64,000 bases of DNA from Leucocoprinus leucothites. Lineage: Eukaryota; Basidiomycota; Agaricomycetes; Agaricales; Agaricaceae. The DNA lies in contig JAACJO010000032.1 of assembly GCA_013368445.1 (NCBI GenBank), positions 214,938 to 278,937 of the forward strand, written 5' to 3'. The position numbers were made by a program, and so were the translations under genes. Shown here one piece after another: positions 1 to 11,526 of this stretch. Numbering within the stretch: position 1 is the stretch's first letter; every line of letters starts with the position of its first letter. A model generated the notes under the pieces. It saw nothing but the letters and a program-made list of their open reading frames with translations, searched no databases and was not told the origin of the DNA.

Positions 1-296
1 ATGCTGCTTCACACACAAGTAATTCAACGAGGGCTTGGTTTATGTCACATCACATACCCCTCTTTCCCCATCCGGCATTATCTCCTGACATGAATCCCAT
101 TGAGGGCATTTGGCACAAACTCAAAAAAATTATTAGACAGTCCCCTCATCCCCCCTCATCACTTGATACACTCAAAGCTACAGTCCGGGCTGCATGGGAT
201 GAGTTATCTATTGATATAATCAACAAATATGTTGGATCCATGGAACATCGTGTTCAGTCTGTCATCCTAGCTCAAGGTGGTCACACTCGATACTAA
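1..296 (+). pseudogene. Tc1/mariner transposase, C-terminal fragment
   Basis: The reading frame ending here encodes the last part of a Tc1/mariner DDE transposase. The stretch SPDMNPIEGIWHKLK is the family's third catalytic block, with the final acidic residue (E of PIEG) in place. The frame ends with the GGHTRY tail that also closes the complete Tc1 transposase at 38,111. The N-terminal part lies outside the window, so whether this copy was intact cannot be judged. It would cut and paste its own element in the nucleus. It is not the same subfamily as the copy at 37,092, since the two differ clearly between shared motifs. Confidence 0.85.
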
Positions 297-451
297 CTAT
301 CTACTATGAATGTATACCATGTATATAATTCTATCATATAAAAATTTGGCAGTGTTTTGATGTTTGAGGGTTGAAGCGCACCGGAAAGTTTCGCCCAGTA
401 TTGAGAATCAGAGTCTCATATTATGTAATATGACTCGCTTTTGATTTTCAC
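297..451. other. 3' end of the Tc1 element and flank
   Basis: Non-coding. The segment ending in CGCCCAGTA at 399-400 may be the right terminal inverted repeat of the Tc1 remnant followed by its TA target dinucleotide. The other end is outside the window, so this is only a suggestion. Confidence 0.35.
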
Positions 452-735
452 GAGTAGGAATGGATAAGGAAAACAAACAAAGTAATAAATGGAGAAATAA
501 TCAAAGTGGAGTCTGCAAATTTTACAAGGTTAGAAGATATAAAATTTACTATTAAACAGTTGTCAGAAAATTTTGACAAGGCAGTATGAATTAATAACAT
601 GGAAGATGTCAGAATAAGTCTGAAGGTGAAAGACCAATAAAAACCGAAGTAACCAATATGTGAAAGCAGGTAGGAGTTCATGAAAATAATACCAAATTTG
701 AACTGTCAGCCATTCTTGAGGATCGGCTCATGACA
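452..735 (-). repeat. LTR of family C, truncated
   Basis: This is about half of a 558-bp LTR found again at 10,011, 10,755 and 13,787. The start of the LTR (TGTCATGAGCC on the minus strand) is at 735. The other half is missing, ending near the sequence that reads GGAATGGATAAGG. Confidence 0.8.
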
Positions 736-1588
736 GTGATGGTGCACACTCACACCCAAACTCGGTGCATTGACAATCTCTCAATGAGCAATAGGTCATA
801 ATTTAATGAGTATACACTATGGAAGACAATACATTATGTCTGTACACATCATTAAATAACATGTTGATGGGTTATTCATTGGGTTTTGAGCTTGTAAACT
901 GCTGGAAATGGTTTTTGGGGTGACTTCAATGACCCCAATAAGGCAAGACTTACCATCATGAGCTCCAAAGGGATGTCTTCCAGCACTTTCTTCATATTAG
1001 CCTCACATATTACAATACATGAAGATGTGCCAATTTATGGAATGGGTGTGCTGGTCTCAGGCAAGGGTGAGTCTTGGGGCAATACTGGCATGTCTTCCTT
1101 TGGCTTTGCTTTATTGGTGTAAATTTATATTGTTGAAGGGTTTAACATTACAAAGGCTTACTGTACAATGTCCTATAGCTAAAAGGCTGCCTGTGGGTGC
1201 ACAGTGGAGGTTAATAGGCATGTTGACACAATGTATGCCCTAAAAATAATGTGCATCCTAAATTCTGATCTTCCCTGGCAAATATTCCCAAAAAGGGCTC
1301 AGAGGAAATTATATAATATTGAATATCTACAGATCACCAGGTGAGTTTTTGCCCAGAAGTGCCTCAAAAAGGTGAGATTTACCAATCTAGTCCCAGGAAA
1401 AGAATGTCACATATTTATCATGTGATGGGGCCGAATGCATTGGCCTCCTACCTTAGCAATAGCTAAAAGCATTGAAATCCTCAGAGAACAAATGGAATTA
1501 CTTGCTGCGAATTGCAATTGTGTTCCTTTCACTTATCCACCTAGTCAGGAACTGGGTGTGTCTGTGCACCCACTATGATAAGTATGGT
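736..1588. other. Intergenic, no gene recognised
   Basis: The sequence is AT-rich with short ORFs that have no family signature. Frames around 1,010-1,120 look faintly coding but cannot be assigned. It is probably old transposon debris. Confidence 0.5.
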
Positions 1589-1598
1589 GGGGGGGAGG

Positions 1599-1682
1599 AG
1601 TGAGCGCTAAGTGACCAGCCTTTTGTCCGGGTCATAAGGTCTATCCCCGATTGTCTACCGGTCAATTAACTGGTGTGCTAAG
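1599..1682 (+). repeat. MULE terminal inverted repeat, left
   Basis: It begins AGTGAGCGCTAAGTGACC. It matches the reverse complement of the right end over AGTGAGC, GACCAGCCTTTTGTCCGG, CTATCCCCGATT and TCTACCGGT, with a short length difference in the middle. Confidence 0.85.
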
Positions 1683-1917
1683 CGAGAGCCAGGATTGGGA
1701 TAGGGGGTGCTGTGAGAGCAATGAACGGCCAGAGCCGCAACCACACACACCTACTAAGAGTGATAAATACATGAGTTTCTTATAGTTCATAATTTGTTTG
1801 ATCATGCGATTACATAGTTTATGAAGCACGGGCATTCCAAACTCCCACCTTGTAGCCCATTGTGTTTCTCATTCGCCGCCGCCCAACCTTGTCCTTCTTG
1901 TCTGCCCATGTTTTGTC

Positions 1918-4900
1918 TCATTTCTGGGCTTTCCACTCTTCTCTCTCCAGATCTTCCTGAGCCTCTTCAATGTCTCTCCCAATGTTTTCTCTATCCAGCC
2001 GCTCAAGCCACATCAGGCTCTCTCGTGGGTGAGAGAGTTGAGACTCCGCCATGTCAGCAAAGTCTCGCAGCTTTGAGATATGCTTTTGCCACCTCACTAC
2101 AAGCTGTTCTACCTGGGGGATCATAATAAACCATGATAAGTAGATTTGTCAACTCAGCAAACAATAACTGACCTTGTTGTCCTCATCTTCACTATAGCAG
2201 ATTGCACTTGAACCTGAAGACAAGCTCCGAACAACAGTGTTATGTGATCCATTACCCACAAGTTCTGTAGCTTCAATGTCAGAAGAGTCCATGGTGAGAT
2301 CAATAGTCTCAGGCTCTGCTTTGTGTATGCTCCTGCCTAATGTTTCAGGTTCGTTCCTCCTTTTCTTCCTAAGATCCTGGCTCGGAATATCCTCACTTCC
2401 ACTATCGTCCAACTCAGCTTGTTTTCGCTTTTCAGTGATACAATCCTGAAGAATATCCTCCCAATCACCACCACCCCCCAGCTGCGTGCCATCACCATCC
2501 CATTCACCATCATCACTGTCGGTAATACAACCTGGTTCATCAAATTCATTGCCATTGCATTCCATTGAGTCCACCGAGTTTGTGACGAGGTACTGGTGTT
2601 GATATATAGGGCATATCCTCTGCCAAACAACCTGCTCCCAAAACTCCACAGGTGGAGGTTTCACGGCTTTGACAAGATGTTTGCAGAGATGAAAGGGGCT
2701 GTACTTTTGCTGGCCACAGTTGCATGTTCATCTGTGAATATTGACTATATATAGTCTGTCCGATACTTGAGATTTCTCTAGTTTCCTCCATGCCACCTTG
2801 AAGTATTTCTGGTAGTTTGAGAGTGAGTTCCCTTGTCCAAGGCAATGTGTTTTGTCAAGTAGTCATAGCTTGGCCCAATATGATACAGTAACATGATGAA
2901 TTAGGATCCAAAGTAGCTGGTCAAGCTGAGGCCGGACGATGTGATGTAGGTAGTTGTGTTTGAGCTGCTGCCAGAAATTTTCAACATTCATTGTAGTTCG
3001 AAGTCAAGAGAGATATTTTGATGTTGACCAAGCCCAGAGCTTCCACATTTTGGGAGTATATCATGATGTCCACAAGTAGCCCCATACCTCTCGCAAGTTT
3101 CGCTCCTTGCAGAACTGATACATCTCTCCAACAGCATTTCTACAGATCTCTTCAGCTGATAATGAGATTCCTTGATGCTCTGGAAAAATAGGATGCTGAC
3201 AGAAGTGGGAAGTGAAGAGACGAAGGGCCTGGGCATGGTGTGGAGCAGGGCAGAATATGTAGGCAGAGTCCTTTGCTGTAGTCTCGCCTTGCTCAAACAA
3301 CCAGTCAGGGCCATCTTCAACATCTTGTTCATTACTTGAGGACTCAATGAACTTCTCAACATCATCCATGAGACCTGATATGTCTTCCTCCTCAGGGTCT
3401 TCATTCTCCAATGGTATTGTACCAATGTCTTGAGTAGAACTAGGCAATGCAATGACTGATTGGACAATCCCATTCAGGTGGATAGTCAGACAAGGTCCTG
3501 ATCGAGGTGCTGATTTTGGTGGTTTATTCACAAGTTTGTTGTCAAACCACACTTTGAGTCAAGGAACAGTCTTCTCTGGTACTGTCATCTCTTTGTCCTA
3601 TAATAGAAATTAAATTAAGTGTTGCATCTATATGTTTATTTTGGTGAACTCACCAACAATTGACCTTTAACCTGAGCAATAGGGACAAAGTTTTCATCCA
3701 TATATGGAAATTCCTTTTTTGCTTCAAGGATGTCATAATATCGTGGCTGGCGTCAGATTGTTGAAAGTCAAGTCTTGATAGCCTGGAGACCATACCAGAA
3801 ACACAGCTGATGCTTAGCCTCTGGAAACACTGCCTGACAAGCATTGATTTCACTTGTGTCCTTATCCGTGAGTGTGATGATTACTTGAAGTGTCCAGGTA
3901 TCACGGAAATGAGTTAGAAACTCAGTGATATATTGCTCCTTTCCTCCTGTCCCTCCTCTTCCACTTGATTGAATGCACAGGTAGCCCAATGGACAGCCAG
4001 ATCCATGAATCTCACCCAAGAGGGCAAATACTTCATAGTTTGATCCATTTGTCTTCCCTGCAAGAGTTATTTTAGCTTTAAGTTACACCATTGATGTCGT
4101 GCTAAGTTTAGAGAGGAATACATACAAGCTGAGTCTAGGGACACCTCTCATATCTGCTCCTGATACTTCTTTAAAATTGTTGGTAGGTGGAATGCAACCA
4201 CAAAGAATCCAGGCTCTTCATGAAGTTGAATTCTTTTTGCTGAGCTATTGCTGATGCCATCAAGGAGACCCTTTGCAGATGTGAAATCATTAGGATCGGT
4301 TTTCCATTGCTGGCTATTATGTTGCACCCACAAGTAATGGATAGCCTTCCATGAGAAATCAGGCTCGGGGACCTTCTTAAGTATTTCTGCCCATAACTAG
4401 AATATCTATGAGTAAATATCATAGTCTGTGGTATAAATTGTGTTTAAAAATACCTGAGCAGGTGTTAAATTGAGGCTTTCACAGACAAGGTCTTTGATAT
4501 TGTCTGGGACCCAAATGCAGCAGTATGGAACATGACGTTCCTTGTGGGAGATTTTGACAAGTGCGATGTCACAATCTTTGGTAAGGGTAATATGTAACCA
4601 TCCTCAACAGTTGAAAGTATCCATTGTTCATTGGTCATGTAACTTTGATCCCTCCTTCTGTCCCTTTTTTGACTTGTGTTTTTGGTCATGAGACTGAGCA
4701 CAATTGTATGTAAAGCAGATCTTTCTATCATGTTTTGAAGCACAGTGACTATGAAAGCTATAACGAGATCATGACATTCAGTATATTTGTATAGGTAGAA
4801 ATGATAAAGTGCACTTGAACTTGTAAGCATTAGCATTCTCTGAAACCAGGTCCCTTAATTTATTTGCCCATCCCTTCAATGCTTTGAGCTCGTCATCTCC

Positions 4901-5272
4901 ACTATCAACCTCCAAGTCATCCTTCCTGGACCATCCTGAGATATTGACTCGAGCAGCCAAACTGACTTCATCTTCAAGTGAACTCAATGTTCCAAGAAAG
5001 ACGTCCAATGGCATCTCTGACAGCCCATCAAACTCTGCAGCAGTATAACCCTCATCATGTTCCTCCAATTTTCCCTCTGCTTGGTCTTCTATTTTAGCTG
5101 TGACATAACGACATGTGCGCTTAGCTAGACAAGGTTCGCAGGTCTTCGAGAAGCCTTCTCGTAATTGTTTGAACATTCTGGTTGGCCGTAAACTCCCACA
5201 GCTTGTGCATTTCTGTTGTTCTTCACACGGTTCAGAGTCGGAGGAAGTTGTGTCCATGGTACTGAGGTGCAA
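1918..5272 (-). pseudogene. MULE transposase with SWIM zinc finger, degenerate
   Basis: The coding sequence is spread over several frames, partly through introns and partly through damage. In order it shows an N-terminal CxxC segment (about 5,200), an acidic linker, a conserved LNLTPAQ block (about 4,470), and the transposase core with TDKDTSEINACQAVF and AKHQLCFW (3,780-3,900). These are followed by EMYQFCKERNLREVWGYLW (about 3,100), a SWIM-type CxCx(n)CxH finger (CNCGQQKYSPFHLCKH, about 2,690), and an acidic, Lys/Arg-rich C-terminal tail. A TGA after WTS near 3,069 replaces an expected Trp, so the copy is probably dead. The start is the first ATG of the CxxC segment, just inside the right inverted repeat. 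Confidence 0.8.
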
Positions 5273-5399
5273 TACAAGAAAGAATAATTGATTGACGTGA
5301 CGCGACGCGCCTCAGGGGACGTGTTTTCCATTATCTACATTTAGTATTCCAGCTTACGATCACCGCAATTACACATTTGTTTTTGAACTCGCGACAAAA

Positions 5400-5493
5400 C
5401 ACCAAGTCCTTGAGTTACCGGTAGATAATCGGGGATAGATGGTGATTTCCGGCTGAGTCATCCGGACAAAAGGCTGGTCGCTTAGTGCTCACT
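5400..5493 (-). repeat. MULE terminal inverted repeat, right
   Basis: This is the inverted partner of the repeat at 1,599. Read on the minus strand from 5,493 it begins AGTGAGCACTAAGCGACC. It holds about 14 bp absent from the left repeat. Confidence 0.85.
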
Positions 5494-5503
5494 GGGGGGG
5501 AGG

Positions 5504-6446
5504 GTAGCCATGTGGTTTCCTTACGTTTATTCACGTCATCTCCCTCTCTTTTTAGGATGCAGTTTTGAGGGCCTCATGCTCAGGGGGTGTGCACGGCGTT
5601 GCTTGACCTGTTTTATGGGTGTAGTAAGGCGAGTTGGGTGGTATGCTGCCCATGGAGGGCAGCTCACCTCGAGACCTAACCTGGATCTCATCCGCTTACG
5701 TGGCGGTTCAGGTCAAGGAGCCTCCCTTTTTCCATCTCACTCAATTCGCGGGTTTTGGACTCGAAGTTTTGCAAGTACGCTCTGGAGCTGTCGTGGATGA
5801 CGTAACCTGGATTTTGTGTGAAATGAAGGGGAAAAGGGTCAACCCGGGGGGGGGGGGACCATCAATCGGGGTAGAGTACAGTACGGCATCGTGGATGTCA
5901 GTTGGAGAGCGGCAGGGGTGGCAAGAACATACCCCTCAAGAGTCACCATCCCTGACTTAGGTACCCCACTCGGTCAAGCCATCCGAATCATTAAAGGCCC
6001 CTCCAGTGTCCCACTGTAGCACGGGTGGCTGAAATGAGAACAAATTGTCGGCGCTGTTCTCCACTTTGCCAAGCACGAGGCACATACTGAACACCTGCGT
6101 GACGGAGACGATCGTTGAAGTCTGGGTGGGGTTGCGAAATGGGTTTGTTGTGTGTTGGTTCGAGTGTAGGCGTGCGATGAAGAGGTGATGACAGCATTGA
6201 GTGAATGGGAGTGAGCCCCCCGGGAGCTTCGATCAATCGATCAAACGTTGAACTTCAGTCGACAGAATATTCCCAGCATCATTGATCATTGATCATGCAC
6301 ATGGGCGCCTGCAGTGGGTCAGGTGGGTACATCGTGGGCATTTTTATGAGCTTCACCCTAACCGCATTCCCTTTTGTTCCCCGCTCTTCTTCTCCCTCTT
6401 TAGAATTCCTACTGTGAACATCGTTCCGTGCTTTCACCTGCGCACA
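5504..6446. other. Intergenic, upstream of the NACHT gene
   Basis: No gene was recognised; short overlapping ORFs on both strands lack family signals. There is a G run near 5,850. The last 150 bases are the likely promoter and 5' UTR of the NACHT gene, with pyrimidine-rich stretches before the ATG. Confidence 0.5.
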
Positions 6447-8963
6447 ATGCCCCAGAATGCTCGCAAACTCCCTCCCTCCTTAGAAGAATTCTCTGTTCCA
6501 TCTCGTCGTGCCGCAGATCCCAATGGCGCTGGGAGTCAATCCCGCGTATCTGCGCCTCAGCGACCCCCTTTGCCCCTGTCCACTCAAGATACCATTTCAT
6601 TGTCCCAACGAGCTACCACCACACCTACTCTTCGACCGGTGTTTCCTCCTTCCCTGATTTCTACTTCTGTACCTCCTGGTATTGATCCCCCAAATCTAGC
6701 GCCTATTTTTACGCCTTCCCCGGCTCTTGTTCCCTCTTCCCATACTCTGTTTCCGCCCAGCCTGTCATCTGCTTATTCCCAACGGCTGCAACAATTCAAC
6801 GCACGTGAAATGTTCCAGAATGCGCAAGGCTTTACTATCAACAATCCTCAGTTCATCGACACCTCCCATGCAGGCTCTGGTGAGTTTCAGTCCCGTCGAG
6901 CTTGGCCGCTAATCTCATGTGATGAATAGGTCTTGAACGGCTCCTCAAGTACTCAATGCCGGATGCATTCTACGACTCTGGCGCTCGCTACCCACCGCCA
7001 AAATGTCATCTTGGCACTCGAAACGAGCACATCGAGCTCATCACCAACTGGGGGCTGGGGAATTCAGATCTTAAGAAACCCATCCTCTCGATGCATGGTT
7101 CCTTTGGCACCGGCAAAACAGCTATTGCGCAGAGTTGTGCCGAGGTCCTGGTGCCCATAGACAAACTCGCTGCTACGCTCTTCTTCTCGCATTCCAATGC
7201 AGATCGCGATGATCCTCGACGCGTTTTTACATCCATCGCATTTCAAATTGCCACCATATGCCCCTCGTTCGGGGAAATCGTCAGCAAGTGCATGATTGAA
7301 CATCCCGCTCTTGTGACAAAGTCACTCTCAGCGCAGTTCGAGCTCCTCCTCGTTCAACCCCTAGGCCAGGTTGATATTGCAGGTAGTGGTCTTGACGGAC
7401 GTGTTGTGATAATTGATGGACTGGACGAGTGCCGAGGAACAGTAGAGCAGTGCGAGATCATCAAGATCATCGCAACTTCCGTTGACAAGCATACGACGCC
7501 CTTCCGTTGGTTCATCACCAGCCGTCCCGAGGGCCCTATCCTTCGGACCATGAATTCCCCCGCTGTATCCCTCGTTTGTTCACGCATCGAACTTCCAATA
7601 TCCCGTGCAATTGATCATGAGATCCTAGTCTACCTGATCCATGAGTTTGAGATAATTCGTGAGGATCATGGCCTGCCTGAGTCGTGGCCGTCAGAAGACG
7701 TTTTCGCCTTCCTGGTTGAGCGCGGTGCTGGGCTGTGGATCTATGTGGTGACCATGGTTCATTTTGTCAAGGATGAAAACTCTCCTGGTCCTGAAGACCA
7801 ACTGCGCCTCGTGATCGAGTTTGCAAAAGAGGCCTCTGCTAAGGTTGGGCCAGACAACCCACTGGCGGAGATGGATATTTTCTCTACCCTCATCACGGAA
7901 CGACTCTCGCTGAAGGTTCGGCCAGATAACCCACTGGCGGAGATGGATATTTTCTATACTCTTGTCATGCAACAACTCCCACTCCAGGTCAGGCCAATGA
8001 TCCAACGAATCCTCCTGGCCGGTGACGAGATCAGTTTCATTCCCTCACGTCTTGCTGGTGCCCTCTGCCTTTCTGCAGAGCAGCTCCGTCATGCCCTTGC
8101 TTTTATCCAGCCAGTTGTGGAGGTTCAAGGCTCTGACCTCAATTCCATGGATATAAACTTTTACCATAAGTCATTCTTTGACTTCATGAAAGACCCCCAG
8201 CGGTCCAAAGAACTATGTATTTATGGTGACTTCTTGATTGGGTATCGATGGGAGCTTTTGGAGTGGTTGCATGAAGTCTGCTCTCGTAGTGCAGGTACTG
8301 TGTTTCCTGAACCCACCTAGTGTTCCTTGCTCTGATGAGGTGCCATGCTACTCACAGATTTCAAGCACTTTGTGTTTCCCTCGGGTACTGTTCTCCCTGC
8401 AGGTGTATCAAGTGTTGATCACTATTGCCACACTTTGTGTTTGTTTTGGGCACTTTGTGGTGTACATGATCATCCACTTGATGTCCAAACTGCTATGTCT
8501 CTTGCAAAGCTTCCATTCCAGAAAATGCTCAGGTTACAGCATGGCATTCGTGATTGGACTATGATAGCTTGTGATATAAGAGACAATGTAAGTTTTTGAT
8601 ACCATTTGTTTCCTAGTATTATCACTTATTATGTGACTAGTGTTTGCAGCTCCCATATGAACTTCATGACAAGATCATTCACAAGGGCAAGTGTCCACTC
8701 CTAGGGTGTACAAACACTGAGGATATCTGGATTTTGGGACATGGAGAGAATGTGACCATCCCTTATCCATCAATAGTTGGCTTTATGTTTGAAGACAATC
8801 AAGATGTAAGTAATTACTTGTTATGTTTATCTCTCTAGGTATTCTAATTGCTTTATCTCAGCCATATCCTGGTGATTGTTTCTGTGGAGCTAAAATCCAG
8901 CAAGTTGAGAAAGTGAAACCAGTAAAAAGCACACGACTTACACGATTCTTCTGGAATAGTTGA
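6447..8963 (+). CDS. NACHT-domain NTPase (761 aa, 5 exons)
   Basis: Exons are 6447-6879, 6930-8294, 8358-8587, 8650-8805 and 8862-8963, all with GT-AG introns of 50-63 bp and a total divisible by three. A Ser/Pro-rich region of about 140 residues comes first. Then comes the segment typical of agaric NACHT proteins (ARYPPPKCHLGTR), a P-loop GSFGTGKT at about 201-208 and a Walker B block VVIIDGLDECRG at about 302-313. The C-terminal exons are more AT-rich and encode a Cys-containing tail (CPLLGC, then CFCGA). NACHT proteins are STAND NTPases linked in fungi to non-self recognition and cell death; that role is inferred from the family here. If the third intron is not removed, the frame stops at 8,320. 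There is no obvious effector domain at the N terminus. Confidence 0.8.
7841..7984 (+). repeat. 72-bp tandem duplication inside the NACHT gene
   Basis: Two adjacent 72-bp units (7,841-7,912 and 7,913-7,984) encode VGPDNPLAEMDIFSTL and VRPDNPLAEMDIFYTL. The duplication keeps the frame and adds 24 residues. Confidence 0.85.
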
Positions 8964-9965
8964 ACTTGTTAGTAGTATTGTAGAGCTTGACCAACAACTC
9001 TCCTTGTAACTACCAAAACCTAGACTAGCATCTTTTCCCTATTCTCATTTTTGAACCATAGACAGATGTATATATTTCTCCTTACTAAATATCTCTTCTA
9101 TCTGGTCTATCTCAACTCTAATAACTATGAGACTACTAATAGAATGAAGTTGAGGTAATTGATTACAAGAGCTGGTTATGGGTAAGCATTGCAAATGGCA
9201 AGGTTTTTTAGACAAGGTCAATAGGGAGGGTGTGGTAGTTGTTGACCTGATTGATACTCAACTTCTGGATTGGGACAAGTATGTTATGACCTTTGTTGGA
9301 ACTCAGGTTGCAACTCTGGCAAAGACTAGAGAAGAGGAAGGGAAAGATGCAATTGGTAAAGTGTAAGAAATACACTCTACCTAGTAGTCTATATATAGGA
9401 GATGGAAAGCAGATCCAGGTAACTATGAGTCAGAGGACTTGGGTAACTATGACATAGGCTATGATGTGGGAGCAAAGTAAGAACAGAAATAGAAATGTGA
9501 TATAAGAACTAGGAGAACTGGGTAGATAGATGATCAAGTCATAACAAAGTATATGAAGAGTTACAATCTAAAAGACAAGATATACAGCCAAGAGTAGTCA
9601 AGGTATGATTGGGAAGATTTATTGATCTATTTATCTATGGAATCAGTTGAACAATTTCAGTGAAATACTATATCTAATCCAATCAGTCCTTTAACCTAAC
9701 TCTACTAGATGGATCAATCCATCAACTTCTACACCTAGGTCTCTGTCTGATAGTGAACCACCTAGTAGGGCCAGAGCCCTGGGAGGATGGATATTTCTAA
9801 AGCAATGAAGAGGCAGTTGGGAAGTTTTAGTGGACTGGGGAGTTTCTGGGAGATTGGGATTAAGGTGACATGAATGACAAGTGTGGATATTGAAACAGGA
9901 ACTTTTGTCAGTAGGACAAAAAGAGCTTGGTACAGGAGTATGAAAGTGTTTCCATGCTGGTTGTG
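8964..9965. other. Intergenic, AT-rich, no gene recognised
   Basis: No supported ORF or RNA gene was seen. It lies between the NACHT gene and the retroelement stack and is probably degraded transposon sequence. Confidence 0.5.
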
Positions 9966-10010
9966 TGTTATGAGCTGATTCTCAAGAACAGCTCATAATT
10001 AGAACTTGGC
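9966..10010 (+). repeat. First 45 bp of an LTR of family C
   Basis: It begins TGTTATGAGCTGATTCTCAA, matching the 5' end of the LTR at 10,755, and breaks off exactly where an inverted copy of the same LTR begins. Confidence 0.75.
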
Positions 10011-10570
10011 TGTTAAACATGCAAACACTATGGATAGGGGAGCTGACATCTGGGACCAGATAAACAGAGGTGAGACAGAGGTAAGACAGGAGCAGATCAT
10101 CAGATATGGGAGCAGGTCATGGCCTCAACTTATGTGTTGTACTGACTACTGATACTTGATCTGGATTTCAGACAAGGAAAGAGAGCAGAGGATGAATAGA
10201 GAGCAGAGGAAATTAGCATATCACTAAGTTGATTATCAGACTGAGGAATCCAAGTACAAAGTCATGCTACTTATATATGATGCAGAATATAGGATCAGAT
10301 AAGGAAAACAAGCAAAGTGGTAAATGGAGAAGTAATCAAAGTGGAGTCCATAAATTTTACAAGGCTAAAAGATATAAAATTTACTATTAAACAGTTGTCA
10401 GAAAATTTCAACAAGGTAGTATGAATTAATAAAATGGAAGATGTCAGAATAAGTCCAAAGGTGAAAGACTGATAAAAACCAAAGTAACCAATATGCAAAA
10501 GCAGATAAGAGTTCACAAAAATAATACTAAGTTCAAACCATAAGCCATTCCTGAGGATTGGCTCATGATA
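10011..10570 (-). repeat. Solo LTR of family C, antisense
   Basis: This full-length copy reads TGTTAAACATGC at its left edge and CATGATA at its right edge, the complement of the TGTCACGAGC start with transitions. No target duplication was found. Confidence 0.85.
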
Positions 10571-10584
10571 GTATTCCCCCCTTA

Positions 10585-11438
10585 GGTAAGGGTATGCACC
10601 CTTATACTTCACTTAACTATCACTAAGTTTGTCATCAGACAGACTTGATCTCCTATCATTGGCAATTGATGCTAATGATCTTATTTGTACAACATTGTCT
10701 ATAGCCTCATCATGTTATGTAATATGATAGTATATAAACTAGTTATCAGTTGATTGTCACGAGCTGATCCTCAAGACCAGCTCATAGTTCAGACTTGGTA
10801 TTATTTCCATGAACTCTTATCCACTTTCACATATTGGCTATATTGGTTTTGTCAGTCTTTTGCCTTTGGACTCATTCTGATATCTTCTACTTCATTAATT
10901 CATACCACCTTGTCAAAATTTTCTGACAACTGTTTAATAGTAAATTTTCTATTTTCTAGCCTTGTAAAATTTACAGACTCCACTTTGATTATTTCTCCAT
11001 TTACTACTTTGCTTGTTTTCCTTATCCAATCCTATATTCCACATTGTGTATAAGTAACACAGCTTTGTACTTGGATTCCTCAGTCTGATAATCAACTTAG
11101 TGATATGCTATATTCCTCTGCTCTCTGTTCATCCTCTGCTCTCTTCTCTTGTCTGAAATTCAGGTCAAGTGTCAGTAGTAGGCACAACACATAAGTTGAG
11201 GCCATGACCCACTCCCATGTCTGATGACCAGCTCCTGCCTTACCTCTGTCCCACCTCTGCCCATCCAGTCCTAGATGTTGGCTCCCTACCCATAGTGTTT
11301 GCACATTTAACATTGATCAAAGGAATAACTGATCTTTTACCTTTGTCCACATAGTTTATCCTATACACCAGGATTGAACTATTTGGCATGAATGTAAGAT
11401 CACATATATAAATTACATTAAAGCATATCAGCTTTACA
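10585..11438 (+). repeat. 5' LTR of element A (interrupted)
   Basis: It matches the 3' LTR at 35,704 over its whole length once the family C LTR (10,755-11,312) and its 5-bp duplication are removed. The first base has changed (GGTAAGGG against TGTAAGGG). Confidence 0.9.
10755..11312 (+). repeat. Solo LTR of family C inside the 5' LTR of A
   Basis: This 558-bp copy starts TGTCACGAGC and ends GCACATTTAACA. It is flanked by a perfect 5-bp target duplication TTGAT (10,750-10,754 and 11,313-11,317). No internal region of family C occurs in the window. Confidence 0.93.
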
Positions 11439-11526
11439 CTTTTTTAGTTCAACCCTTTTGAACTTGTAATCAAATGATTTTACCTTTCTGCAACCCCAAA
11501 AACAAAAAGAAGCATTGATTTATAAC

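Larger units (their letters stand above)
1589..5503 (-). mobile_element. MULE (Mutator-like) DNA transposon with target duplication
   Basis: The element body runs from 1,599 to 5,493, between terminal inverted repeats of about 80 bp. It is flanked by an exact 10-bp duplication GGGGGGGAGG (1,589-1,598 and 5,494-5,503), the size class expected for MULEs, although the G run is low complexity. It carries one transposase gene on the minus strand. Because both ends and the target duplication survive, only the transposase has decayed. Confidence 0.8.

Noticed and set aside
1821..2126. Plus-strand ORF of 101 aa
   Set aside because: It lies opposite the C-terminal coding part of the MULE transposase and has no family signal.
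5510..5960. Two overlapping plus-strand ORFs of about 100 aa
   Set aside because: No conserved motif, and they do not splice into each other or into the NACHT gene.
10754..11053. ORF of about 99 aa with hydrophobic translation, recurring at 448, 10,295 and 13,841
   Set aside because: It is a chance reading frame inside the repeated family C LTR, on both strands; the LTR ends and target duplications explain the repeat.
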